Below, one piece after another: positions 54,850 through 64,000 of a stretch of DNA of 64,000 nt (positions are counted from its first letter, which is position 1; every line of letters begins with the position of its first letter). Below the pieces are notes generated by a model. The model had not been told where the DNA came from, made no database searches, and saw nothing but the letters and a program-made list of their open reading frames with translations. Origin of the DNA: Ceratodon purpureus. Lineage: Eukaryota; Streptophyta; Bryopsida; Pseudoditrichales; Ditrichaceae. The stretch covers positions 96,716,072-96,780,071 of the forward strand of contig CM026426.1 in assembly GCA_014871385.1 (NCBI GenBank), in the 5' to 3' direction. The translations under genes and the position numbers were made by a program.

Positions 54850-57800
54850 GGGGAGATTCAATCAAGATTACCGACTATTGGGTCTACAATGGCAGCAAGG
54901 GCTGCACGAAGCAATCAGTACAATCCCCAAGTTGCACTGGACACACGCTATGCCCCGGTCATGAGACGAGGTTCTACGCAAGTGGAGCTATGCATAAGGA
55001 GCTTGTTTCCAACACGGAAGTTGCGTGGAGACACGAACATTGACTTGTGGATCAATGGAGACATTTACCCTGTTGATCCAGTGACAGGGAAGCCACCTCC
55101 AATGAAGTCGCTAAAAGAGTTCATTGAATTCATATGTCATGGAGAGCAGGGTCTTCGCGGATATACACACAGGCTGCTGGATCATTGTGTACATGGTCCT
55201 ACACAGGAGGAGACGTGGATCCAGTTGGCACAGTTGAGCAAAGAAGTGCTTCAGCTTAGAGGCGAAGCTCTGGCCAGCAACTCAAGGGCAGCCGAAGATG
55301 TCCAATTGGGGAGAATGTGTTGCCTTGAGTTAGAGAAGACATGCACGGATTTGCAAGCTGAATTACAGGCTGACCGTGATTGCCATGCCCAAAGGGTGGA
55401 GCAATTGGAGCGCCATGTGCAGGGTCTCAAAAAAGACGTTGACCGCTGCCAGCGGAGGGCCAGCTTCGAGAAGGAGACCCCCATGGGCATGCGAAGTAGG
55501 ATTCGGGCTCTTAGAGGGATTCACGAGTTAAAACCTGGATCAGGTGGATCAAAAGCAAGAGTGAAGCTTATGCGGACAGTGCTGCAACCGAATGTGCTGC
55601 AGTTTGTTGTCCAAAGGAACCGAGAGAACCGGAAGTTCTCTCCACTTCGGGGGGATAAAGAGTCCCAAAATAGGAGTGCAGTAGCACTATCTCGAATTTT
55701 GTCACGGCATGAAGGTGTAGCGCTCGCTTCTTAGCCTGCAATGGCACATGTTCAGTCAGAGATTGCGAATAATGTGCTCAAATCGATTGGTAAGAGTATT
55801 GGACCGGACAAAATTCTTGCTGCTTGCGACCAGGCAGGGGTTTCTCATCGGGGATATGGTGCTATCTACAAATCTGTGAAGGCTTCCATTGCTGGTCTGA
55901 ACAAAGGAGTCTCCGGGAGTATTTTGCCGAGCCCCTATCACGTGAAACTGCTTCGGCAGGAGTTAAATGCAAACCTGCCACAGTATATTGGCGAATACTA
56001 CCATGCTGAAGGTCGACTTACGCTGCCAGCAAGTTCTTAGAAGAACAAGAAGTCCGAGGACATGGTAAAGGAAGTCGTTTTGAGTGAGAAGAATTCCGTA
56101 TTCACACACCTTGAGGTGGTCCAAAGAAGCATAGTGATCTTCTATGGCATCACGGAAGAAGGTAACGTAATTACCTCAGACTGTTGTTTTCAGAGTTTAC
56201 TGTCAGCAGGGTTATTTATCAATTAACTATGACTTACACATCCACTTGCCATGTTTCCACAGAGTTAAGAGGGGCACCGCTGGTATTTGTCATGAAATTG
56301 GACAAGTCCGAGATTGTCAATGGCAAGAAGTTTGAACGGGTCAGCATCACATTGATGAATAGGACACTCGACCCAGACATTCAGAGGAACCATGCCCTGT
56401 TTTTCTCAGTCCAGTCGGAGCAGGAAATCTGGCCAGTGGCAACCTTTCAAGTGGAAAAAGAGTCCTACGAAGTTCTCTCCTGGGTAACTGGGAAATCCAA
56501 ATTTCCATCTGTGATTGCAGCACAATCCAGTGGCGAGAAACTCACGGTCCCTGAAGTTGGAGAATTCCATGTGGAGTGGCATCTCGCTGCGGACATGAAG
56601 ACGATCAAGTGTATGTACGGGCTTCAGTGGGGGCCGTCGTGTGTAATGAATTGCATATACTGCGAGCAGAAGAGGGCTAAGCCTACCGTAGGGACAGCAA
56701 GCCTGGCGAGTGCTGCCATCAGAAAACGTGGGAAACCGAACTGGGTGGGGGGACTGTTTGCCAACTCTGTGGAGCGAGAACCGTGTGACATGCGTGCACA
56801 TACAAGGTGGAGGCCTATCTTGCCAATTCCGTTGCATAGAGTGCACATTTGTACACTCCATGCCCTAGTTCGCCTAGCGGAGAAGATTGTGCATCAACAC
56901 ATCATTTATGTCTGGAACATACAAGATCAAAGACTGAGGGCTACAGCAATAGAGCAAATGGAGAAGTCCTTGTCAGCTATCGGGGCTCACGGTGGCAACG
57001 TGGAGATTAGAAAGGATCCGAAACTGAGTGGCAGCACAGGGAATGTGCCACAAACCATCTTTCAGTGGGGTTGTTGCCAGCAGACTATTTAAACCAAGCG
57101 TATGGTCTGGAAACGACAAGGCCTGGAAAGACATATGTCAAGCAGAGAGCAATAATAGTGGCGGCGGTGCACATCGTAGGGCGAGGGCTGCTATGTGGCA
57201 AGCCTTTGAAGAGGTTCTACCATATTTCAACGGCTTGGTGCTGACAGCAGAACAACGACTCCAGTTCAAAAGGAGGACAGAAACGTAGGGGAGAACATTT
57301 TTGGAGGCCTTTGGAGAGGAGCATGTGTCGCACTACATGGTGAGTTATATCCATGATGTTTGGGATGAATTAGGGGTTGATGGCTGACCTTACTTTCTTC
57401 AATTCTCAATCCAGGACTAACCATGGAGTGGCTATTGACAGCATGTACTTGTCAGCCATGGCAGTTGGTTTGTGGATGAATACGGTAGTCTGGCCGTATG
57501 GAGTTGCCAGGGTATGGAGAAATCCCATCATCAAGCGAAGGCAGCAAATCAAGCGCATACAGCTCATGGTGGTGGCAAAGAGCGCATCAGTGTTATTTTG
57601 CAACAATTCCAACATTGGTACCGAAATATACAGCATCGGTATAAGAAGAAATTAGAGTGCACCAGGTTTCTCAATACCCCGGTTGATGAGGCAAGATTGG
57701 CGGCTACACGTTGAAGGCGAGAACAATGGCATCGATCAAATGCTGCCAGGGCTTTGGAGAATTGGCGGCCAAGGCAACGGCGTGTTGACAGAGCTTGGGT

Positions 57801-58030
57801 GTGTGATAACACCGTTGGAGGTGGTGGAGCCAACAATGCTCAAGCAAGAAGATCTGCCAACGAAGATGACCCCGGTGAGGATGGCAACAATGTGGATCGT
57901 GAGGAAGGACGCAACTCCACTGACGGTGACGACGCAGGCAACAACGTGGACAGCGATGACGCTAGCAACGAGCCTGTATGAATTGAGTACAATGCGTTCT
58001 AAACTCATTGGATGGACATCTAGAATGTAA
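54850..58030 (+). pseudogene. Transposase-like protein gene of unassigned DDE family, decayed
   Basis: From ATG 54889 (MAARAARSNQYNPQVALDTR) one frame runs to 56161 with TAG codons at 55732 and 56038. It then splices (GAAG|GTAACG; TTCCACAG) to an exon at 56263. The N-terminal third contains WINGDIYPVDPV and a coiled coil (EVLQLRGEALASN, DLQAELQADRDCHAQRVEQL). Then come VKLLRQELNANLPQYIGEYY, VGEFHVEWHLAADMKTIKCM, YGLQWGPSCVMNCIYC and, after frame changes, FGEEHVSHYMVSYIHDVWDE and YGSLAVWSCQGMEKSHHQAK. The WHL..D.K...CMYGLQ...NCIYC and GSL..WS.QG.E..H blocks recur in transposon-derived proteins of plants and invertebrates, but I cannot name the superfamily. The tail is acidic (EDDPGEDGNNVDREEG). 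Confidence 0.55.
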
Positions 58031-58700
58031 TAAGATATTTTTTATTTTTTATTTTTTTTAATCGGAGTAGAGAGTGGTTCTTCTTTAACATGTTTTTTGG
58101 TTTCATTCTAGAATAGCCATTTACGGATAGATTTATCAAAAAATGGGGATTTTTTCCAGCAATTCCCTAAAATGGCTTATCCATTGCTAAGTTAATCTTG
58201 ATAATTATGAAGAGGCACCCATGGAGAAGAAGGGGAGTCCACTGGCAGTGAGGTCGCTCGCAGCAATGAGGACAGTGACGACGCGAGCAATGGCCGTGTG
58301 TGACTTGACTGCAATGTGTCTTGGTAATTATGTTATAGCTATGTAGAATGTGGCGGGCAACAATGTTTTTTTTGAATGAGTTAGACCATGTTTCTCCCCT
58401 AAACTTGTTTTGTGGTTATTTCACTAGAAAGACCAATTCAAGAGATTATTACTCTTCAAAATGATGAATTCAATGAATGTGTCTTAGTAATCATACATGT
58501 CACTTACCCTTAAATTTTAATTTTAATTTCTATGCCAATTTGTTGCAATTTAAATCAAATGGGGAAATGATGTATAAGGCCGTGGCAATGATTGACAATT
58601 AAGGTTGCTGTGACCTTCCCAGCACCTCCTTTACGACCCCCTTAGTTAACATTGCTTAAGAGTCTCAACCCCCCCTTGAAGGACGCTGCCCACGTGGCAG
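58031..58700. other. Downstream DNA with a partial copy of the preceding gene's end
   Basis: 58245-58365 (GCAATGAGGACAGTGACGAC, GCGAGCAATGGCC, TGACTTGACTGCAATG, TAGAATGT) echoes 57940-58030 (GACAGCGATGACGCTAGCAA, CGAGCCTG, TGAATTGAGTACAATG, TAGAATGT). This suggests a duplicated 3' end. Otherwise AT-rich and empty. Confidence 0.5.
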
Positions 58701-59530
58701 GCGGTTGACTCCAGCAAGAGTCTCCTTCACACCAGTCTTGGGCCTTCTTCCCGAAAAAAGATATGGGGTTGACTGTTAGCTTCACTCCTCTCTTCTACTG
58801 CCGCGCTCTTGCTTCCAGCAGGCGCCTCGGGTTTGCACTGACACGACAGTGCTTCGGCTTCTTAATCCTTCGTCTTTCTCCATACCCTTGATTACTACCG
58901 TTGAGGAGTGCAATTTCGAACTAGGCGGAGGGGGGCGTGAGGATTTTGTGGGTGCAGAGGGAGCCGTGGAGGACTTCTCCACGCAGCCGTATTGTTAGGT
59001 GCGCTCCGTGGACGACCTGTGAGGAGGAGGGGCTAGGGCGGTGCGCTTAGGGGAGCTGAGGAGTGCGGAGTTCAGCGGAGCCGCGAGGAGCGGGGTCGGG
59101 TTCTGAGGAACGAGTTGGGGGAGTGAGGAGCTGGGTGGCTGTGACGAGCAGCGGGCCCGCAGCAGCTGCAAAGCAGTAGGGGGAGAAGGCTGCCGCCAGA
59201 GCTCTGGCGCTGCAGCGGAAGGAGCTCAGCGCGGAAATGCGAGCAGCCGGGCGGGGAGGAGCTAGGGCCCCTTGGGGAGTAGTGAAGAAGGCCAGCGCGA
59301 GCAGCGGGGAGAAGCAGCGGGGCGTTGGGGAGCTTTGGCGCCAAAGGACAGCCGCGGCGCAGAGGGAAGCTGAAGGGGAAGAGGGAAGTGAAGGCGTAGA
59401 GAGCGGGCTTGGGCTGCAGAAGGGAGCAGAAGGGGAAGAGAAGAGCAGGCCGCGCAGAGGAGAGCTCCAGCGCGGCGAAGAGAGCTTTGGCAACGGAAGC
59501 GAGCTGCGACTGAGCTTCGGCTCAGAGGTA
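58701..59530. other. GC-rich region, candidate promoter and 5' leader exon
   Basis: Strongly purine-rich on the plus strand from 58980 on (GAGGAG, GGGGAG, GCAGCGG words). Long frames on both strands are Gly/Arg/Glu or Ser/Pro composition artefacts. It ends with a plausible donor (CTCAGAG|GTAAGCAG at 59528), pairing with an acceptor (GCACTACCAG) at 59778 before the ATG at 59787. Confidence 0.4.
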
Positions 59531-59786
59531 AGCAGCTTGTTTTTGCAACTCTGTTTTGGCAATTTCTCTTTGTTGTTGTACAATGCGTAGAGGGGCATAA
59601 CACAGTTGGATGAGGTCGTTCAGCCATGGCCGTGAAGGTCCTTTCAGTTGTGAGGCTTCATGTTTTCAGAACTAAATTCAACTAAACCGAATGAATAATG
59701 TGTTGTCAGTGGTCTTTCATTTTTCTGGTGCCATGCGCAATCGCCCTATTGTAAAACGTGTTGTTTTTGCACTACCAGCGCCAGGG

Positions 59787-61447
59787 ATGTCGAGCCGTAG
59801 GAAGGGAAAGGCCGCGGCTTCTCGGGAGGAGGATCGCATTGAGAAGGAGGAGGCCGTCGTGAAGAAGGACGTCGTCGAGCTTGCTGAGAGCAAGGAGGAT
59901 GGCAACGATGTTGAGACGCCATGGGATGATGCGTTTGACTTGGAGGGCTTACCCCCTGCACTTCATGGACAGCTCCACCACCTCGCCCCATTTCTGCTGG
60001 GTAGGCAGGCGGCGGATTACGATGAGGACTTCTTCCACCGCACCTTGCAGCTCTCCAACAAGGGGTTCAAGTTCAGTGACCTTAGCGGCGACAAGCATTG
60101 CAGGAAGGCCGACTTCATCGACAGATGGCCAGAGCGTTCTTCTGGGCGGCACTACGTTGCTGACTGTGAGTATCCGGAGGCCCAGAGGAAATACTTGGAG
60201 ATGTGCCGGTGGACTTATGGAGGTGACCCCGACAATTGGGCATCCGGGACCTCCTTCCTACGGGCTTGCCACCTCTACTTTGAGGAGGGCCTGGATGTCA
60301 ACTTTGCCCATAAGGCAGAGGCAATTGTGAAGGGCCGTGAGAAGCTGCTAGGGCGTAATCCGCAGAAGTTGACACCCCCGGCCTTGAAGGAGCAGATTGA
60401 AGCCATTATCGACTTCCTTGCTGGCCACATCCCCAGTGCTGGCAGCAAGGGCAAGGGCGGAGGGGCGGAGGGGCCGAGGCGAGCGGAGGAGCCAAGGCAG
60501 TTGGAGCCACATCCAAGGCCTTCACGTCCGCGGAGGCGAAGAAGGTCAGGGGTCCTAGATCCCTGCCCGGTCCTGCCAAGGCCGTGGCTGAGAAGAAGGC
60601 CGTGAAGGCCCCTGCTGCCGTTGCCATCAAGGTGCAGCCCTTGGTAGCAACGGATCCGAAGCAGGTCTTGGAGCAGCAGCGCCTCAAGAAGAAGTCCTTG
60701 GAGGCGGCACTTCTGAAGGAGGAGGCCAACCGAGACCGCGTGAAGGTCGACCTTGCCACCTAGCGGGACTACACCAAGGCCAAGGAGGCCGAGGAGTCCA
60801 AGCTCTATGACAACATCTTCTCCGCCCGCGAGGCCTCCAAGAAGGCCGTGGCTGATGGCAACGATCAAGAGAAGAGGCGCTTTGATCAGGCGGCCCGCTT
60901 AGGCCAAGACAAGCAGGGGCTTGCAAGCAAGGCACTCCTTGAGGCCGAGGCCCGTATTAACAGGGTCTACAAGAAGTTGGAGGATATGGAAGCCGATGAG
61001 CAGAGACGCCACCCGAGGTCTCCGCGTTGATAGCGAAGATCTCGGCCTTGGAGTTGGCATCAGCTTTCTTGCCGCCGAAGAAGGTGTTGGCTCGTTACCC
61101 TCGGGAGTTCCAGATGTTGCCAATAGCCCTGAACGACCCATGCCCCTTCTGCGAGCGTTACTTCGTTGACACCTGTTGCGTGCCTTTGTCTTGCGGCTAC
61201 TTGGCACATCCTCATTGTATGTTTGAGGGAGTCTTCTCTCAAGACGCCTGATGCCGTCAATGCAAGCGGGGGATTACTGGAGGGTGGCTTGGGCAGTGGG
61301 GCTTTGAGCTTGACTCCAAGGCCGCGGTGGAGTTACGTCTCACGGAGGAGATCCTTCTGGCCGAGCCCGCTTCACCACGTGCTGGCAGCAAGAGGCCCGC
61401 TGCCCCCTCAGTGGCCGCACTTCCGTGGAAGAAGGCCAAGGGCGACC
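59787..61447 (+). pseudogene. Coiled-coil protein gene with RING-like finger, interrupted
   Basis: The ATG at 59787 (MSSRRKGKAAASREEDRIEK) follows an intron acceptor. Residues 1-60 are charged. About 60-230 form a folded-looking domain (FLLGRQAADYDEDFFHRTLQ, KADFIDRWPERSSGRHYVAD, YLEMCRWTYGGDPDNWASGT). An Ala/Lys-rich linker follows, then a coiled coil (VLEQQRLKKKSLEAALLKEE, EAEARINRVYKKLEDMEADE). Then comes a Cys/His cluster, CPFCERYFVDTCCVPLSCGY, LAHPHCMFEGVF and CRQC (RING-like spacing). A basic segment (GSKRPAAPSVAALPWKKAKG) may be a nuclear signal. The frame changes near 60.45 kb and 61.0 kb, and there are a TAG at 60761 and a TGA at 61250. An exon at 62300-62514 may be its 3' end. The family is not recognised. 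A ubiquitin-ligase role is only suggested by the finger. Confidence 0.5.
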
Positions 61448-61546
61448 AAGGTTTGTGGACCCTAAACCCATCTACCCATTATGTGTTGCCTGCCTCGTTG
61501 TTACCTCCGAATTTTTCTTCTTTTCTAACTCTTGTTTGTTGCCGGG

Positions 61547-62286
61547 GGGAAGCACAATAAAGTGGACCACAAAAGTGCTTAGCTCATTGCCAAATTCAGC
61601 CTGTTGTGTAAACACGCTAGAAAGTGGCATCTAAAACTTCTTGATGGGAAATTAAGTTTAGGATACGGAAAGTAGACTTAATTTACTACAACTTCCGAAA
61701 TTTGCGTTCGTAGTTGTTGAGTTGAGACACCTCTATGAACACGACAAAGTTGAACAAAGTGAATGCAGTCATTTGGAAAAGTGACCGTATTACATTGTAG
61801 TTTTGACAGAAATCACTTTTGACTTTGTGGGGCCCTTTGTTTGTACATTACGCTTGTAGAAATGATCCGGGGGACCGGGTGGCCGTGTTTGCAATCCTTG
61901 ATTGGCGAAAAGTATCCCCGAGATGTTTTTAAAACACTGTTTTTGGTGAAACTTTTTGTAGGGTTTTTTTCACCGAACATTGTTTTTTAAATTGGAAAAA
62001 ACATCCTCTAAAGACAACAGAGGGCCCCAAATGAAGAAATCAAGACTTTGGACAAGTTCATTTTCATGATTTAGAAGTAGGGGTCAAATAAAGTTTCAAT
62101 TGAAGCTGTTTTTTTCATGGAAATGTGTGTAAGATACATTATGACACCTTAGAAAGTGACTAAAATGCTCAAAAACTACACCAAAATGCTCAAAATCAGC
62201 TTTGAGCTATAAAAAATAGCACACTTCATATTCACTTGTTAGTGATCACATATTGCACTTGGTGGTCCACTTTATTGTGCTTCCCC
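61547..62286. repeat. 25-bp perfect inverted repeat, 690 bp apart
   Basis: GGGGAAGCACAATAAAGTGG, followed by ACCAC, at 61547-61571 is the exact reverse complement of 62262-62286. The DNA between is AT-rich and noncoding, with a repeated phrase, AAAATGCTCAAAA. It lies within the presumed intron between 61447 and 62300. A small inverted-repeat element or a recombination scar is possible. Confidence 0.8.
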
Positions 62287-62299
62287 CATGCCACCAACT

Positions 62300-62514
62300 G
62301 CAGAGGACGCTCTCCCCGACTCAGACTCCCTGGCGTTCGATCCCACGCAACGCTCTCCTTAGGAGACCCAGGCAGCCCTATTTGGAGATGGAAACAAGGA
62401 CTCATCCGCCACCACGCAAGGACCACGTGAAGCTGAGAAGAACGAGGACGACACCAACATGGAGGGACTGTTGAGCCTTGTTGAGGCAATTGTCACAAAC
62501 GCAGCCGTGGAGTA
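62300..62514 (+). pseudogene. Possible 3' exon: acidic C-terminal segment
   Basis: After an acceptor (CCAACTGCAG) the frame reads EDALPDSDSLAFDPTQRSP, then past one TAG ETQAALFGDGNKDSSATTQG, PREAEKNEDDTNMEGLLSLV, EAIVTNAAVE and stop. This is an ordered acidic sequence ending in a short helix. It could be the last exon of the RING-like gene upstream. Phase with 61447 (a GACCAAG|GTTTGT donor) is plausible but unproven. Confidence 0.4.
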
Positions 62515-62699
62515 GATTCCCACCTTGGATAGTTTTGTAGGCCGGGTTAGGGGTTTGGTGGCAGCGACTGTAGGTCCGGACTTTTATGGGCCACCTTTCT
62601 CAAACTTTTCCAAACTTGAAAACAATTTGCCTCTAGACTGCCATGTCTCTTTGAAAGAAATGGCATTCTTGTAACCCTTCTTTTTTATTCACAACTGTA

Positions 62700-63830
62700 T
62701 TTCTTCTTTCTTGTGGACTGCCGACAGCAAGGGCTGCTCTTTAGCCGCCATTTTATCTTTCAAGCTGTTGTTCTCTTCAAGCCCGCGCTATCTAAGAGCC
62801 ATCGCCGTCATCGAAGTTCTTTCCTTTGTATTTCCCTTCTTATATGCTCTCAGGTTGCATTTTTTATTTCCAAGCTTTTCTGTTCTTTTTTTTTTCTTAT
62901 TTCATTATTCGCAACCATGGTTCCTTTCAATTTTTGCCATTGTTGTTATTTTCCATATGCAATCTACTTCAATTCTTTTGTTCACATGTTTTTTTTTTTT
63001 TATCTTGTTCTGTTAGAATCAACCGTGGTTCTTTTTTTATTTGCAACCTTCCTTTTTTTCCTTGTTGTTGGCAGCAAGGGCTGCATTGTGCCCGCCACTG
63101 CTAGTTCACAGCACCAGGTTCACTTTTATGAGCCAGCCTCTTCGGCCAAAGTAACAAAATTTACATTCCTTCCTTATTACTTCATATTTGTCAAGTGCCA
63201 AACTCCATTTTCTGTCTGCAACTCATGTCGTCTTCTGTTTGCAATTGTTTTTTTTTCTTTTTTCATTATTTGCAACCATGGTCCCTTTCAATTTTTGCCA
63301 GTGTTGTTATTTACCATCTGCGACCTACTTCATCTCTTATGTACAACTTTTTTATTTTTTATTTTTTTTATCTTGTTCTATTAGAATCAACCGTGGTTCT
63401 TTTTTTATTTGCAACCTTCCTTTTTTTCCTTGTTGTTGGCAGCAAGGGCTGCATTGTGCCCGCCACTGCTAGTTCACAGCACCAGGTTCACTTTTATGAG
63501 CCAGCCTCTTCGGCCAAAGTAACAAACTTCACATTCCTTCCTAATTACTTCTTATTTGTCAAGTGCCAAACTCCATTTTGTGCCTCTGAAGGGTCATGTG
63601 CTCTTGTATGCAATTGTTTTTCTTTTCTTATTTTGCGCTGGCAGCAGGCTCCACTGTCAATGGCGCAACCACAAGTTCGAAGCAATTTTGCGATTCAGAC
63701 CCAGGCCCTTTGAAACCCCGGCCATTCTTCAGACTTCTTGTATTTTATTCTATTTTTCATTTTGCACCCTAAAATTCACTTCGTAATTGTAACTGTTTTT
63801 CCTTTCCATTTCCGCTGGCAGCACGAAGAT
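62700..63830 (+). repeat. ~370-bp tandem repeat with exon-like blocks
   Basis: About 2.5-3 copies with a period of ~371 bp: GTTCT(G/A)TTAGAATCAACC at 63008 and 63374, and GCAACCATGGT(T/C)CCTTTCAA near 62910 and 63274. Each copy contains TTGTTGTTGGCAG|CAAGGGCTGCATTGTGCCC...CACCAG|GTTCAC, a 43-nt block with splice-site-like borders (63074-63116 and 63445-63487). A related block follows GCCGACAG at 62729. Further GGCAG| acceptor-like sites stand at 63645 and 63823. Open frames across it are T-rich artefacts. Confidence 0.75.
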
Positions 63831-64000
63831 CAAGGGTACTTCAAATTTGCCTCTATATAACACGTTAATAGAGGAAGTCCCACAGAAAGTCCTGAATGGT
63901 AAGCAAAACCACTACGTGAACTCACTAACGACTTGGCAAAGAACCTAATGACATCCCACATACTATAACTACCCATCCCCGAAATCACTTTTCCCACAGC
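63831..64000. other. Window end, no feature
   Basis: Nothing recognised on either strand. Confidence 0.4.

Noticed and set aside
59047-59627. Ser/Pro/Ala- or Gly/Arg/Glu-rich frames on both strands
   Set aside because: Composition artefact of purine-rich DNA; more likely a promoter or leader.
62330-62345. GTTCGATCCCAC, a tRNA B-box match
   Set aside because: No acceptor stem, A box or cloverleaf around it; lies in a coding-like acidic exon.
62713-63713. Phe-rich frames of 100-220 residues
   Set aside because: They are translations of T-rich tandem repeats, and overlapping frames are equally open.

Overview
The window looks like TE-dense nuclear DNA of a green plant, probably a seedless lineage such as a moss or other bryophyte. 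The support is indirect. There are spliced genes, plant-type mitochondrial/plastid carrier exons, an L1-clade LINE with a plant-type ORF1, and CACTA and MULE transposases. Alongside these are families not usual in flowering plants: piggyBac, a Plavaka-like transposase, and a 'GHTHDDID' transposase-like protein. I see no intact ordinary housekeeping gene, rRNA or tRNA. The species assignment is inference.

Layout. 1-1400 is AT microsatellite. 1.8-29 kb is dominated by two large DNA elements, one nested in the other. Element 2 (roughly 1.8-29 kb, ends not found) has a long spliced minus-strand gene for an N4/N6-methylase-fold protein (exons 15.8-20.5 kb and 1.8-3.3 kb), a small membrane protein (22.4-23.0 kb) and a plus-strand MULE/SWIM transposase (24.7-29.0 kb). 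Element 1 (3288-14567, 11.28 kb) has 27-bp perfect terminal inverted repeats and a 4-bp target duplication. It sits inside an intron of the methylase-like gene, 24 bp from its 3' splice site. It carries a coiled-coil protein and an FCP1/NIF phosphatase-fold protein on the minus strand, and a large transposase-like gene on the plus strand.

Each of these two elements has its own short palindrome, repeated only in its introns and intergenic DNA. Element 1 uses arms TTTAGCTCGA/TCGAGCTAAA or TTTAGGTCG/CGACCTAAA, including seven copies at a strict 47-bp period just upstream of the transposase gene. Element 2 uses the 14-mer GTTCKGYRCMGAAC. This resembles the element-specific motifs read by VANC anti-silencing proteins of Arabidopsis VANDAL elements, or transposase-binding subterminal repeats. 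It is the main candidate for an undescribed system.

29.9-32.0 kb is a mosaic of host-gene fragments: a thylakoid ATP/ADP-carrier-like exon pair, SAM-carrier-like exons and an FG-nucleoporin-like stretch. 32.2-34.4 kb is a six-exon Plavaka-type transposase 3' part, followed by its own GCAGTACTG-type repeats. 36573-44416 is a full-length but broken L1-type LINE with a 17-bp target duplication. 44.46-47.15 kb is a non-autonomous element with ~330-bp diverged inverted-repeat arms. 47.5-48.6 kb is a piggyBac remnant. 48.77-53.96 kb is a CACTA element (terminus at 48770, coiled-coil gene, transposase with DUF4218 and DUF4216 parts). 54.0-58.0 kb is a decayed spliced transposase-like gene of unassigned family. 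59.0-62.5 kb is a coiled-coil gene with a RING-like finger. 62.7-63.8 kb is a ~370-bp tandem repeat carrying exon-like blocks.

Most coding regions contain stop codons; in element 1 they are nonsense codons with no visible frameshift. Exon joins were made by eye from splice signals and phase, not from transcripts.
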